In this document: positions 9,226-18,186 of the stretch, piece by piece | Numbering within the stretch: the stretch's first letter is position 1 | Layout: each line of letters opens with the position of its first letter | Assembly (NCBI RefSeq): GCF_001931485.1 | Contig: NZ_MSDV01000017.1 | Coordinates: 1 to 64,000, forward strand | Source of the DNA: Burkholderia sp. SRS-W-2-2016 | GTDB taxonomy: Bacteria > Pseudomonadota > Gammaproteobacteria > Burkholderiales > Burkholderiaceae | Length of the DNA stretch: 64,000 nucleotides | Direction of reading: 5' to 3' | The notes under the pieces: generated by a model | What the model saw: only the letters and a program-made list of their open reading frames with translations | Database searches by the model: none | Told to the model about the DNA's origin: nothing | Program-made: the position numbers and the translations under genes

Positions 9226-10410
9226 ATGACCCGCCTCTCTCGCGCGCCGCTCGCCGCGTCGCTGAAACTTCTCGCTGCCGTGTCGGCGTTCGCGTTCGGC
9301 GCCTATGCGCAGGCCGCCGATCTGCCGGTCGGCGTCGAATTGCCGTTGACCGGCGGCATGGCGCGAGCCGGCACCGCGCAGCTCGAAGGCATCCGGATCG
9401 CCGCCGACATGTTCAATCAGCGCGATCCGAAGCACACGGTCAAGCTCACCGTGATCGACGACGAAGCGCAGCCGGCGAAGGCCGTGTCGGCGGTGGAAAA
9501 ACTCGCGTCACAAGGAGTACTTGCGATCACCGGCGGCTACGGCTCGAACTCGGTGAGCCCGGCTTCGGAAGCCGCCGATAAAGCCGGCCTCGTGTACATC
9601 ACGTCCGGCGCGGTGGATAGCGGAATGACTTCGCGCGGTCTGAAGAACTTCTTTCGCGTCGGGCCGTCGTCCGGTTACGCGAAAACGATGATCGGCGTGC
9701 TGACCGACATGAACGTGAAGTCGGTGTCGATCGTGTCGTCGACCAAGCAGGCGCCGACCGATCTGTCGAAAGACGTCAGTTCCGCGCTGACCGCGAAAGG
9801 CGTGAAGGTCACCGTGCACGAATTCGATCCGTCGATGACCGACTTCAAGCCGATCGTCAACAAGATCAAGCTGCAGGACAAGCCCGACGTGATGGTGATG
9901 ATGGGCTACGAGAACGACTACATCGGCATTCTGCGCGCGGCCAAGGTGCTCAAGCCGCCGGTGAAGGCGGTGATCGGCAGCTGGGCGCTCGTCACGCCGA
10001 AGATGGCGGCCGAGTTTCCCGAGCTCGTGAACAACGTGGTCGGCAACGCGATGCTGCCGCATCCGGTGCAGTTCGCGTCGCCGGAAGGCAAGGCTTTCGT
10101 CGCCGCGTATCAGAAGGCCTATAACAAGGACCCGGATTATCTGGCCGAGTTTTCGTACGTGCAGTCGATGGTACTGTTCGACGCGCTCGCGAAAGCGTCG
10201 GATAAAGGCACGCTGAAGAGCGGCGGCGTGGCCAGCGAGTTGCGCGCGCGGCCGTTCGACACGCTGATCGGCACCGTGCATTTCGACAATCGCGGCGAAA
10301 ACCCGGCCTTCCTGAACAGCATGGCGCAGATCCAGGACGGCAAGGTCGTCGTGATCTGGCCGAAAGAGAAGGCCACCGGCAAGCTCAACTATCCGGCGCA
10401 GCCGTGGTGA
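9226..10410 (+). CDS. second LivK-type substrate-binding protein
   Basis: A 394-residue periplasmic binding protein with a signal peptide ending AYAQAA near residue 28 and the family start VGVELPLTGGMARAG. It is closely similar over its full length to the protein at 6749-7939: DPSMTDFKPIVNK and GYENDY are shared. The pair arose by duplication. CAGGAG lies upstream of the ATG. The permease genes begin 70 bases downstream. Ligand unknown. Confidence 0.9.
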   Translation: MTRLSRAPLAASLKLLAAVSAFAFGAYAQAADLPVGVELPLTGGMARAGTAQLEGIRIAADMFNQRDPKHTVKLTVIDDEAQPAKAVSAVEKLASQGVLAITGGYGSNSVSPASEAADKAGLVYITSGAVDSGMTSRGLKNFFRVGPSSGYAKTMIGVLTDMNVKSVSIVSSTKQAPTDLSKDVSSALTAKGVKVTVHEFDPSMTDFKPIVNKIKLQDKPDVMVMMGYENDYIGILRAAKVLKPPVKAVIGSWALVTPKMAAEFPELVNNVVGNAMLPHPVQFASPEGKAFVAAYQKAYNKDPDYLAEFSYVQSMVLFDALAKASDKGTLKSGGVASELRARPFDTLIGTVHFDNRGENPAFLNSMAQIQDGKVVVIWPKEKATGKLNYPAQPW

Positions 10411-10480
10411 TGCGGACCCTGCCGCTCACGCCGCGCGCACTCGCGCGCGAGCGTGACGGCCTGTCCATCGAGGAGTCGTC

Positions 10481-11353
10481 ATGACCGATCTGATCCTGCA
10501 GTCGCTTTATTCCGGCGTGCTGGTCGGCGGCGCTTACGCGCTTGTCGCCCTGGGGCTCGCGCTGGTGTTCGGCTCGATGCGCATCATCAATCTCGCGCAC
10601 GGCGAACTGGTGTTGCTCGCCGCGTATATCGCCTATTCGTTCGAAACGCGGCTCGGCCTCAATCCGGTGTTCGCGATTCCGGCCGCGATGCCGGTGGTCT
10701 GCGTGGCCGCTGCCGCCGCGTGGTATCTGGTCAGCCGGATCGCGCGCGACCGCGAACTGAACTCGCTGATCCTCACCTACGGTCTCGGCATCATCCTCAC
10801 CAACGGCGTGCTGCTGATCTGGGGCGCCGACGTGCGCTCGACCAATTCCGCGTGGCTGCAGGACAGCGTGATGCTCGGCAACGTGCTGAGCATGCGTAGC
10901 GAACTGCTGTCGTTCGGCATCAGCGTCGTGCTGATGGGCGCGTTGTGGTGGTGGCTGTCGCGCTCGTGGTACGGCCGCGCGGTGCGGGCGATTTCGAGCA
11001 ATCGCGACGCCGCGCGACTGATGGGCATCAATCCGAGCCGGACCGAACTGGTGTCGTTCGTCGTCGCCGGTGTGCTGGCGTCGTGCGCGGGTGTCGCGAT
11101 GTATGCGAGCAGCGCGATCCAGCCGTCGATCGGCGAAGCGATGACGGTGAAGGCTTTCATCATCACGGTGCTGGCGGGCGTCGGCTCGATTCCGGGCGTG
11201 CTGCTCGGCGCGATGCTGCTCGGCATCGCCGAGGCGCTGACCGTCACGCTGTATAGCTCCGCGTTGCAGGAACTGGCCGGCATGCTGCTGTTTCTGCTGG
11301 TGTTGTACGTATTGCCGAACGGCCTGTTCGGCGTGGCGAGGAGAAGAGGATGA
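10481..11353 (+). CDS. livH: branched-chain-type ABC permease LivH
   Basis: This 290-residue inner-membrane protein has about eight hydrophobic helices and the LivH opening LYSGVLVGGAYALVALGLAL with the INLAHGE segment typical of the family. It forms the transmembrane channel with the LivM product. GAGGAG stands 6 bases before the ATG. It overlaps the next gene by 4 bases, so the two are translationally coupled. Confidence 0.93.
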   Translation: MTDLILQSLYSGVLVGGAYALVALGLALVFGSMRIINLAHGELVLLAAYIAYSFETRLGLNPVFAIPAAMPVVCVAAAAAWYLVSRIARDRELNSLILTYGLGIILTNGVLLIWGADVRSTNSAWLQDSVMLGNVLSMRSELLSFGISVVLMGALWWWLSRSWYGRAVRAISSNRDAARLMGINPSRTELVSFVVAGVLASCAGVAMYASSAIQPSIGEAMTVKAFIITVLAGVGSIPGVLLGAMLLGIAEALTVTLYSSALQELAGMLLFLLVLYVLPNGLFGVARRRG

Positions 11354-12312
11354 CGATCACGCGCAAACTGCTGCTGGCGGTGCTGGTGCTCGCGCTGTAT
11401 CTCGGCGTGCCGCTCGCGCTCGGCCATGACCTGTACCTGATGAGTCTCGCGGTCGCATCGCTGACGATCGCCGGCATCGCGCTCGCGTGGGCGTTGCTCG
11501 GCAATCTCGGCGGGATGGTGAGCTTCGGCCACGCCGCGTTCTTCGGCGTGGGTTCCTATATCTCCGCGCTGCTGACATTGAAGGCCGGCTGGCCGGTGTT
11601 TCCGGCGATGCTCGCGGGCGGGGTCGGCGCGGTGGTCGCGTCGCTCGCGATGCTGCCGGCGCTGCGTTTGAAGGGGCCGTATTTCGCGCTGGCGATTCTC
11701 GCGTATGCGCAGATCTTCCGCATTCTCGCGACCCAGTTCGCCGGTCTCACCGGCGGCTCCGGCGGGCTGTCGAGCATTCCCGGTTTGCCGACCGTGGCCG
11801 GCTTCGAGTTCGGTTCGAAGACCGGCAACTACCTGGTGATCCTGACGATGGTGCTGCTGTTCGCGCTGGTCTATCACTTCCTGCGCCGCAGCTACATCGG
11901 CCTCGCGTTGCGCGCGATGCACGAATCCGAGGACGCGACCCGCGTGGTGGGCGTGAACAGCGTGATGCTGAAACTGTCGATGCTGATGCTGTCCGCGCTG
12001 ATGACCGGGCTCGTCGGCGCGTTCAACGCGCACTACATCAACTTTCTCGAACCCGACTACGCGTTCAATTCGTCGTGGGCGGTGGTGCCGATCATCGCGG
12101 CGATCTTCGGCGGTTACCGGACCATCGGCGGCCCGCTGGCCGGCGCGGTGGTCGTGTATCTGATCGATCAGCTGTTCCTGAAGAACGTGTTGCCGACCGG
12201 CCATCAGATCGTGCTCGGCATCCTGCTGGTCGCGATGATCATCGTCAGTCCGTCCGGACTCACGGCGATCGCATGGCGCAAAAACAAGCGAGGCGCGTAT
12301 GCCGCAAGCTGA
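11350..12312 (+). CDS. livM: branched-chain-type ABC permease LivM
   Basis: A 320-residue polytopic membrane protein with the LivM signature GMVSFGHAAFFGVGSYISAL near residue 60 and the LTGGSGGL segment. It pairs with LivH. The gene overlaps livH by 4 bases and livG by 14 bases, which points to one transcript and coupled translation. The ligand is set by the binding proteins and is not known here. Confidence 0.93.
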   Translation: MTITRKLLLAVLVLALYLGVPLALGHDLYLMSLAVASLTIAGIALAWALLGNLGGMVSFGHAAFFGVGSYISALLTLKAGWPVFPAMLAGGVGAVVASLAMLPALRLKGPYFALAILAYAQIFRILATQFAGLTGGSGGLSSIPGLPTVAGFEFGSKTGNYLVILTMVLLFALVYHFLRRSYIGLALRAMHESEDATRVVGVNSVMLKLSMLMLSALMTGLVGAFNAHYINFLEPDYAFNSSWAVVPIIAAIFGGYRTIGGPLAGAVVVYLIDQLFLKNVLPTGHQIVLGILLVAMIIVSPSGLTAIAWRKNKRGAYAAS

Positions 12313-13027
12313 CCTGCAACTGCGCAACGTGACGATCCGCTTCGGCGGGATCACCGCGGTCAATAACGTGTCGATGGAAGTCGGCACGAACGATCTGGTC
12401 GGACTCGTCGGCCCGAACGGCGCGGGCAAGACCACGCTGTTCAACGCGATCTCCGGTCTCGTGCGGCCGACGCAAGGCTCGATCAGCTTCGACGGTCAGG
12501 ACATGCTGAAGACCTCGCTGCACCGGCGCGCGCGGCTCGGCATCGGCCGCACGTTCCAGGTGCCGCAACCGATGCACGAGCTGACCGTGCGCGAGAACCT
12601 GCTGGTCGCGCAGCGCTTCGGCGCGGGCCAGGTCGATCACGCGCGCATCGATGAGATCCTCGAGTTTCTCGATCTGAGCGGCAAGGCCGCACGCAATGCC
12701 GCGACCGAACTCGCGCTGACCGAACTGAAAGCGCTCGAAGTCGCGAAGGCGCTCGCGACCGCGCCGAAACTGCTGCTGCTCGACGAAGTGCTCGGCGGTC
12801 TCGAAACCGCCAGCAAGCGCCGCTTCATGAAGACCTTGCTGGAGGTGCACGAGCGCTATCAGGTCGGCATCCTGATCATCGAGCACGACATCGAGACCGT
12901 GATGAATCTGTGCCGCCGCGTCTGCGTGCTGAACTTCGGCGAGTTGATCGCCGATGGTCCCCCGGCCGAAGTGTTCCGCGATCCGGCCGTCGTGAAGAGC
13001 TATACCGGAGAGGTGATCGATGCTTGA
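12299..13027 (+). CDS. livG: ABC transporter ATPase LivG
   Basis: The 242-residue ATPase has Walker A GPNGAGKTT (about 37-45), a degenerate signature region (TELALTELKALEVAKAL instead of LSGGxQ) and Walker B LLLLDEVLGGL. The insertion with GIGRTFQVPQP is typical of LivG. The degenerate LSGGQ-like segment is unusual, because most LivG proteins keep LSYGxQR. Function may then rely on the LivF site. It overlaps both neighbours. Confidence 0.9.
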   Translation: MPQADLQLRNVTIRFGGITAVNNVSMEVGTNDLVGLVGPNGAGKTTLFNAISGLVRPTQGSISFDGQDMLKTSLHRRARLGIGRTFQVPQPMHELTVRENLLVAQRFGAGQVDHARIDEILEFLDLSGKAARNAATELALTELKALEVAKALATAPKLLLLDEVLGGLETASKRRFMKTLLEVHERYQVGILIIEHDIETVMNLCRRVCVLNFGELIADGPPAEVFRDPAVVKSYTGEVIDA

Positions 13028-13721
13028 GATGAACGCGGTGCGAGCCGGCTATGGCGCGATCAACGTGCTGTGGGATGTGTCGTTGAACGTCGCGCGCGGC
13101 GAGGTGACGACGATCGTCGGGCCAAACGGCGCCGGCAAGACCACGTTGCTGCGCGCGATCATGGGGCTGCTGCCGTTGCAGCGCGGCCAGATCGTGTACG
13201 ACGGCGCATCGCTCGCCGGCGTGCCGACGTGGGACCTGCCGGAGCGCGGCATCGCGATGGTGCCGGAAGGGCGGATGATTTTCCGCGACATGTCGATCGA
13301 GGAGAACCTGATGCTCGGCGCGTTTCCGAAGGCGCGCCGCGGCGCCGCGAAAACGCAGCTCGAAGAAGTCTTTACGCTATTTCCGCTGCTGAAGGAGCGG
13401 CGCGCGTTGCCGGCCGGCACGTTGTCGGGCGGTCAGGCGCAGATGCTCGCGTTGGGCCGTGGGCTGATGTCGTCGCCGCAATTGCTGTTGATCGACGAGC
13501 CGTCGCTTGGGCTCGCGCCGGTGATCGTGCAGGAAGTGTTCGAGATTCTCGCGCGGTTGAAGGCCGAGGGACGCACTATCGTGCTGGTCGAGCAGAACAC
13601 CAATATGGCGTTGCGGCTGGCCGATCAGGTGTATCTGATGCAGGGCGGCAAGGTCACGTTGTCGGCGCGCGCGGCCGAGGTGAATGTGGATACGTTGCAC
13701 GATATGTATTTCGCGCGCTGA
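13020..13721 (+). CDS. livF: ABC transporter ATPase LivF
   Basis: A 233-residue ATPase with Walker A GPNGAGKTT, the LivF-specific RGIAMVPEGR segment, a full signature LSGGQAQ and Walker B LLLIDEPSLGLAP. It pairs with LivG, which it overlaps by 8 bases. It is the last gene of the importer operon and is convergent with the LysR gene, whose stop lies about 55 bases away. Confidence 0.93.
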   Translation: MLEMNAVRAGYGAINVLWDVSLNVARGEVTTIVGPNGAGKTTLLRAIMGLLPLQRGQIVYDGASLAGVPTWDLPERGIAMVPEGRMIFRDMSIEENLMLGAFPKARRGAAKTQLEEVFTLFPLLKERRALPAGTLSGGQAQMLALGRGLMSSPQLLLIDEPSLGLAPVIVQEVFEILARLKAEGRTIVLVEQNTNMALRLADQVYLMQGGKVTLSARAAEVNVDTLHDMYFAR

Positions 13722-13777
13722 CGCGGGATGCAGGCGCCGATGCACGCGTTAATGCAAGCGTTAATGCAAGCGCGAAG

Positions 13778-14680
13778 CTATTCGACCCGTCCCACTCCAT
13801 CGGCCACCAGCAGATCGACCAGCTTGCGCGCGAACAACGGTAATGCCTGCCGGTTCGCGACGCAGATCTGCAGCTTGCGCACCGCCCATTCGTCGGTGAG
13901 CGGAATGATACGGAGTGCCATCGTTTGCGCATGACGGCGCGCGGTGCCTTCGGGCAGCACGCCGATGCCGATGTTCGCCTCGATCATCCGGCATGCGGCT
14001 TCGAAGTTGCTGACCTGAATGCGCCAGCGCATCGTGCGCTGCAATTCGGCCGACGCGCGCTTCAGAAAGCCGTAAATCGCGCTCGCTTCAGGCGGGCCGA
14101 TGAAGTCGTAGTCGAGCGTCGACGCGAATTCGATCTTCTTGTGCTGCGTGAGCGGATGGCTCAATGCGGTCGCGAGCACCAGACGGTCGCGCCGGTACGG
14201 CATCACTTCGAGCCCGTCGGTGCGCACATTGCCCGCGACGATGCCGATATCGACCGTGCCTTCCTGCACCGCCTTCACGATGTCCGGGCTCAGACGCTCG
14301 TGCATATCGACATTCACGTCGGGATGATTGATCAGATAGGTGCGTAGCACCGCGGGCAGAAACTCGCTCATCGCGGTGGTGTTCGCAAACACGCGCACGT
14401 GCCCCTTCACGCCGTTCGCATATTCCTGCAGATCGCCGGTCAGCTGTTCGAGTTGCTGAAAGACCCGGCGTGCATGCAGCAACAACGTTTCGCCCGGCGC
14501 GGTGAGCGTCACACCTTGACTCGTGCGGCTCAGCAGCTTTACGCCGACCTGCTCTTCGAGATTCTTGATTCGCGTGCTCGCGGCCGGCAACGACAGATGC
14601 GCCCGCTCGGCGCCGCGCGTCAGGCTGCTTGCTTCAGCGATGTGAATGAAGAGCTTGAGATCGACAAGATCGAAATGCAT
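13778..14680 (-). CDS. LysR-family transcriptional regulator
   Basis: The 300-residue product has an N-terminal winged helix-turn-helix (about 1-65) and a LysR substrate-binding domain. The frame is open back to 14737, but the M at 14680 is preferred: its MHFD-VDL opening is shared with the paralogue at 49555 and is where LysR proteins normally begin. It is divergent from the 11-gene acyl-CoA operon starting at 14940 and convergent with the liv genes, so it is the likely local regulator. The co-inducer is unknown, possibly an acid or CoA ester of the pathway. Confidence 0.9.
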   Translation of the reverse strand: MHFDLVDLKLFIHIAEASSLTRGAERAHLSLPAASTRIKNLEEQVGVKLLSRTSQGVTLTAPGETLLLHARRVFQQLEQLTGDLQEYANGVKGHVRVFANTTAMSEFLPAVLRTYLINHPDVNVDMHERLSPDIVKAVQEGTVDIGIVAGNVRTDGLEVMPYRRDRLVLATALSHPLTQHKKIEFASTLDYDFIGPPEASAIYGFLKRASAELQRTMRWRIQVSNFEAACRMIEANIGIGVLPEGTARRHAQTMALRIIPLTDEWAVRKLQICVANRQALPLFARKLVDLLVADGVGRVE

Positions 14681-14761
14681 GAACCGGGTCCGTTGAGGGG
14701 CAGGGTCATTATTGCGCCGCTGCACGCTTTGCGACATTAGGCGTATTACGGGTTAATGCTA

Positions 14762-14780
14762 GCCGAAATGGGGTTTCGGC
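14762..14780. promoter_or_regulatory. perfect inverted repeat in the LysR/operon intergenic region
   Basis: GCCGAAA (14762-14768) and TTTCGGC (14774-14780) form a perfect 7-bp inverted repeat around TGGGG. It lies in the 259-base region between the LysR start and the divergent operon. Position and symmetry fit a LysR operator, though the classical T-N11-A form is not clear. It could also be a leader hairpin. Confidence 0.35.
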
Positions 14781-14939
14781 ATATCCAAATTGTCGCGTGC
14801 TGGCCGATGCGTCAAGCTGCGTCGGAAGCGGATCGCGCTTGACGTAGCCCATGCAACCGCAGCCGCCGCTGTGCTCTCCGCAGTCGCGGCAGCCGCGGCA
14901 CAACACCAGACAGACACGAGATAGTGAGGAGCGACACGT

Positions 14940-15860
14940 ATGACGACGCAACGCATGATGGATGGCAAGGTGGTGATCGTAACCGGCGCGGGCGGCGGGA
15001 TTGGCCGCGATATCGCGCTGCTGATGGCGCGTCAGGGCGCGCACGTGGTGGTCAACGATATCGGCGCGTCGCTCGGCGGCGAGGGGCATAGCGCGGGTCC
15101 CGCGCAAAGCGTGGTCGATGAAATTCTCGCGTTCGACGGCCGCGCGACCGCGAATACCGACAGCGTCGCCGATGCGCAAGGCGGCGAACGGATCGTGCAG
15201 AACGCACTGGACGTATTCGGCCGCGTCGATTGCGTGGTGAACAACGCGGGCATTTTGCGCGACCGTTTTTTCCACAAGATGAGCAACGACGATTGGGACG
15301 CGGTGCTCAAGGTGCATCTGTACGGCAGCTATCACGTCTCGCGCGCGGTCGCCGCGCATTTCAAGGAACAGGGCAGCGGCGCGTTCGTGCATATGACGTC
15401 GACCTCGGGGCTGATCGGCAATCTCGCGCAGGCCAATTACAGCGCCGCGAAACTCGGCATTGCGGGGTTGTCGAAATCGATCGCGCTCGATCTGCAGAAG
15501 TTCGGCGTGCGTTCGAACTGCATCGCGCCGTTCGCGTGGAGCCGCATGATCAATTCGATCAAGATCGATACCCCGGAGCAGGAAGCACGGGTCGCGAAGA
15601 TTCGCCAGATGACGCCGGCGAAGATCGCGCCGCTCGCGGTCTATCTCGCGAGCGATGCCGCGCGCGACGTGACCGGCCAGATCTTCGCGGTACGCAACAA
15701 CGAGATCTTCGTGATGAGCCAGCCGCGCCCGGTGCGCTCGGTGCATCGCGGCGAGGGTTGGACGCCGGAGAGCATCGCCGAGCACGCAATGCCGGCGCTG
15801 CGCTCGGGCTTCCATTCGCTCGACGTCTCCGCCGACGTGTTCAGCTGGGACCCGGTGTGA
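14940..15860 (+). CDS. SDR-family 3-hydroxyacyl-CoA dehydrogenase-like protein
   Basis: This 306-residue short-chain dehydrogenase has the NAD(P)-binding TGAGGGIG motif near residue 16, the NNAG segment, catalytic Ser in TSTSG and YSAAK. The longer substrate loop (GASLGGEGHSAGPAQ) and the C-terminal tail resemble the SDR domain of peroxisomal multifunctional enzyme type 2, which oxidises (3R)-hydroxyacyl-CoA. GTGAGGAG precedes the ATG. It is the first gene of the operon divergent from the LysR gene. Confidence 0.85.
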   Translation: MTTQRMMDGKVVIVTGAGGGIGRDIALLMARQGAHVVVNDIGASLGGEGHSAGPAQSVVDEILAFDGRATANTDSVADAQGGERIVQNALDVFGRVDCVVNNAGILRDRFFHKMSNDDWDAVLKVHLYGSYHVSRAVAAHFKEQGSGAFVHMTSTSGLIGNLAQANYSAAKLGIAGLSKSIALDLQKFGVRSNCIAPFAWSRMINSIKIDTPEQEARVAKIRQMTPAKIAPLAVYLASDAARDVTGQIFAVRNNEIFVMSQPRPVRSVHRGEGWTPESIAEHAMPALRSGFHSLDVSADVFSWDPV

Positions 15861-15874
15861 CGGGAGCCACGAAC

Positions 15875-17047
15875 ATGCTCGATCGATTGAACGCGCAACT
15901 GGCGCGTTTGCACACTCATCCGTTCTACGAAGGACGTCTGCCGTCGCGGGTGGACAGCGCCGAGGAGTTCGCCGAGCGCGTGCCGCTGATGTCGCGCGCG
16001 GACCTGGTCGCGCAAATGACGCGCCCCGGTTACGGCGCGTTTGCGCCGCAGGTGCCGCCGGTGCGTATCCATTTGACGCCGATGGGCGCGTCGCTGGTGC
16101 CGATCCTGCACAGCGCCGCCGATCTGCGCGCGATCGAGGCCGCGTGCGGTCAGCATCTCGACGCGTGCGGAATCGGCCCCGGCGACGTCTGCATGGTCAC
16201 GTTCGGCTATCACCTGTTCGTCGCCGGACTGTTCTACCAGAGCCAGATGGAGGCGCGCGGCGTCGCGTGCATTCCGCACGGCCCCGGCGAAACCGAGCGC
16301 GCGGCCGAGATCGCGCGACGCTGCGGCGTCACGGTGCTGGCCGGCAACCCGTCGCATGCGCTGAAGCTGATCGAAGCCGGCTGCCCGGTGCCGCGCGTGT
16401 TCTTCGCGGGCGGCGAAGCATTCACCGGCAACGAAGCGCTGTATCAGCGCGTGCGCGATGCGATGCCCGGCACTTTGCTGATCGACAGCTTTTCGTTATC
16501 CGAATGTTTGCCGGTCGCGCGCACGTTTCCAGGCGGCACCGGCGTGCACGTGTTCGACGAGCTTCTATATGCGGAAGTCGTCGATCCGGATAGCGGCCGG
16601 CCGGTCGCGCCGGGCGAGCGCGGCGAACTGGTGCTCACGCATTTGCAGAAAGAGTTGCAGCCGCTGGTCCGTTATCGCACCGGCGATCTCACAGTACTGC
16701 GCCACACCGAGCCGCTGTTCGGCCGCACCGTGTCGCTGCCGCGCGTGGTGTTCGGGCGCGCCGATTCGATGGTGAAGATCAAGGGCGTGAAGGTCTATCC
16801 GTCGGAGTTGCGCACGGTGCTGCTCGGCGTCGACGGATTGAGCGGCGCGTACCGGCTGGTGGTGTCGCGCAGCCTGAGCGGCAGCGATCATCTGCGCCTG
16901 CAGATCGAAGGCGCGGCGGCGCCGGCCGCGATCGATGCGCTCGCCGCGCGCTTCAAACGCCAGACCCTGATTAATGCCGATGTCATCGAAGCGGTCGCGA
17001 AGCTCGAAGGCAGCGAACTGGTTATCGATCAAAGGAGCACAGCATGA
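15875..17047 (+). CDS. phenylacetate-CoA ligase-like AMP-dependent synthetase
   Basis: The frame is open further upstream, but the ATG at 15875, 15 bases after the SDR stop, gives a compact 390-residue protein. The opening HPFYEGRL, the FAGGEAFTGNE region, YRTGDLT and the C-terminal VKIKGVKVYPSELR place it with PaaK-type adenylate-forming CoA ligases (usually ~430 residues). The N-terminus is somewhat short and the nucleotide-binding P-loop is reduced (LTPMGASLVP), so its activity is less certain than that of the ligase at 5054. It overlaps the next gene by 4 bases. Confidence 0.75.
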   Translation: MLDRLNAQLARLHTHPFYEGRLPSRVDSAEEFAERVPLMSRADLVAQMTRPGYGAFAPQVPPVRIHLTPMGASLVPILHSAADLRAIEAACGQHLDACGIGPGDVCMVTFGYHLFVAGLFYQSQMEARGVACIPHGPGETERAAEIARRCGVTVLAGNPSHALKLIEAGCPVPRVFFAGGEAFTGNEALYQRVRDAMPGTLLIDSFSLSECLPVARTFPGGTGVHVFDELLYAEVVDPDSGRPVAPGERGELVLTHLQKELQPLVRYRTGDLTVLRHTEPLFGRTVSLPRVVFGRADSMVKIKGVKVYPSELRTVLLGVDGLSGAYRLVVSRSLSGSDHLRLQIEGAAAPAAIDALAARFKRQTLINADVIEAVAKLEGSELVIDQRSTA

Positions 17048-18186
17048 GCAGTGGCATCAGCAATGACGCAAACCGCGCGCCGTGGCGTTTTATCGTCGGT
17101 CATCACAGCTATGCGGACTTTTCGATTTCGATTTCGCCGGCCGTCGAGCGCGCGGTTGCCGAGGGTAGCGCACCGCCGACGGTCTATCTGAACATCTTCA
17201 ACGACGACAGCGTGACGATCGGCGTCAACGAGGACCCGCAGCAGGTGCTCGATCTCGCGTTCTGCCGTGAGAACGGCGTGCTCGCGCGGCGTCGCGTGAA
17301 CGGCGGCGGGGCGATCTACGCGGGTAAGGGCTCGGCGTTTCTCGCGATGTATCTGCCGGTCAGTCTCGCCGGCGTGCCGACCAGCGCGGCGGTCGCGTTT
17401 CCGACGATCCTCGGCCATGTCGCCGACAGCCTGCGCGATGTCTTCGGTCTTCAGGCTTCCTATCGACCGCTGAACGACGTCGAGATCGACGGACGCAAGC
17501 TGGTCGCGACATCGCTGAAGATCGAAGAAGAAGTACTGACGTTCCGTATTCTGCTGAACGTGAAGGCGATCAACACCGACATCGCCGCGCGCGCAATGCC
17601 GTTGGCGCCGGAGAAAACCCGCGACAAGAAACACAAGGATCTCGGCTCGCGCTACACGTTCCTCGAAAAAGAACTCGGCCGGCCGGTCACGCACGACGAA
17701 CTGCGGACCTGGGTCGACGCATGCATGCGTCGCACGTTCGGCGACGCGACGTTGCAGGAAGGCGCGCTGGTGCCGCGCGAACAGGCGCTTGCGCAGCAGT
17801 TCACCGGCGAACTCGCCAGCGATACCTGGTTCCACGAAAAGAGCGAAGCGGTGCGTTATGAACCGTTGATGCGCGCGGGCGACCGCATCGGCCGTGGCCG
17901 TGAAAAAGCGCCGGCCGGTCTGATCTGGCTGAGCGTGCTGGTGCGCGACGGCGTCGTGCTGCGCGCGATCGTCAACGGCGACTGGCATCCGCGGCCGCTG
18001 CGTTCGGTCGACTGGTTGGAAGAAGGCTTCGCGGGTCTCGCCGCGACGCGTGAAGCATGCGAGCCGCACATTCACGCGTTTCTCGCGCGCACCGATGTCG
18101 AATTCGCCGGCGTCGAAGCCGCGCATCTGCTGAAGGCGCTCGACTTCGCGCTCGCCGATCTCGATCGCGCGGAGGTCGCCGCATGA
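17044..18186 (+). CDS. lipoate-protein ligase A family protein, divergent
   Basis: A 380-residue member of the BPL/LplA/LipB superfamily. The signature RRRVNGGGAIYAG (82-94) corresponds to the RRxSGGGAVxHD of LplA, and NDVEIDGRK (144-152) keeps the lysine that in LplA contacts the acyl-adenylate. The GSAQ and HHGTLL segments of true LplA are replaced by ATSLK and FRILL. A C-terminal domain follows as in LplA. Its place inside an acyl-CoA catabolic operon, with ATGA overlaps on both sides, is unusual. It may ligate an acyl group other than lipoate, or support a lipoyl enzyme not present here. Confidence 0.75.
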   Translation: MSSGISNDANRAPWRFIVGHHSYADFSISISPAVERAVAEGSAPPTVYLNIFNDDSVTIGVNEDPQQVLDLAFCRENGVLARRRVNGGGAIYAGKGSAFLAMYLPVSLAGVPTSAAVAFPTILGHVADSLRDVFGLQASYRPLNDVEIDGRKLVATSLKIEEEVLTFRILLNVKAINTDIAARAMPLAPEKTRDKKHKDLGSRYTFLEKELGRPVTHDELRTWVDACMRRTFGDATLQEGALVPREQALAQQFTGELASDTWFHEKSEAVRYEPLMRAGDRIGRGREKAPAGLIWLSVLVRDGVVLRAIVNGDWHPRPLRSVDWLEEGFAGLAATREACEPHIHAFLARTDVEFAGVEAAHLLKALDFALADLDRAEVAA

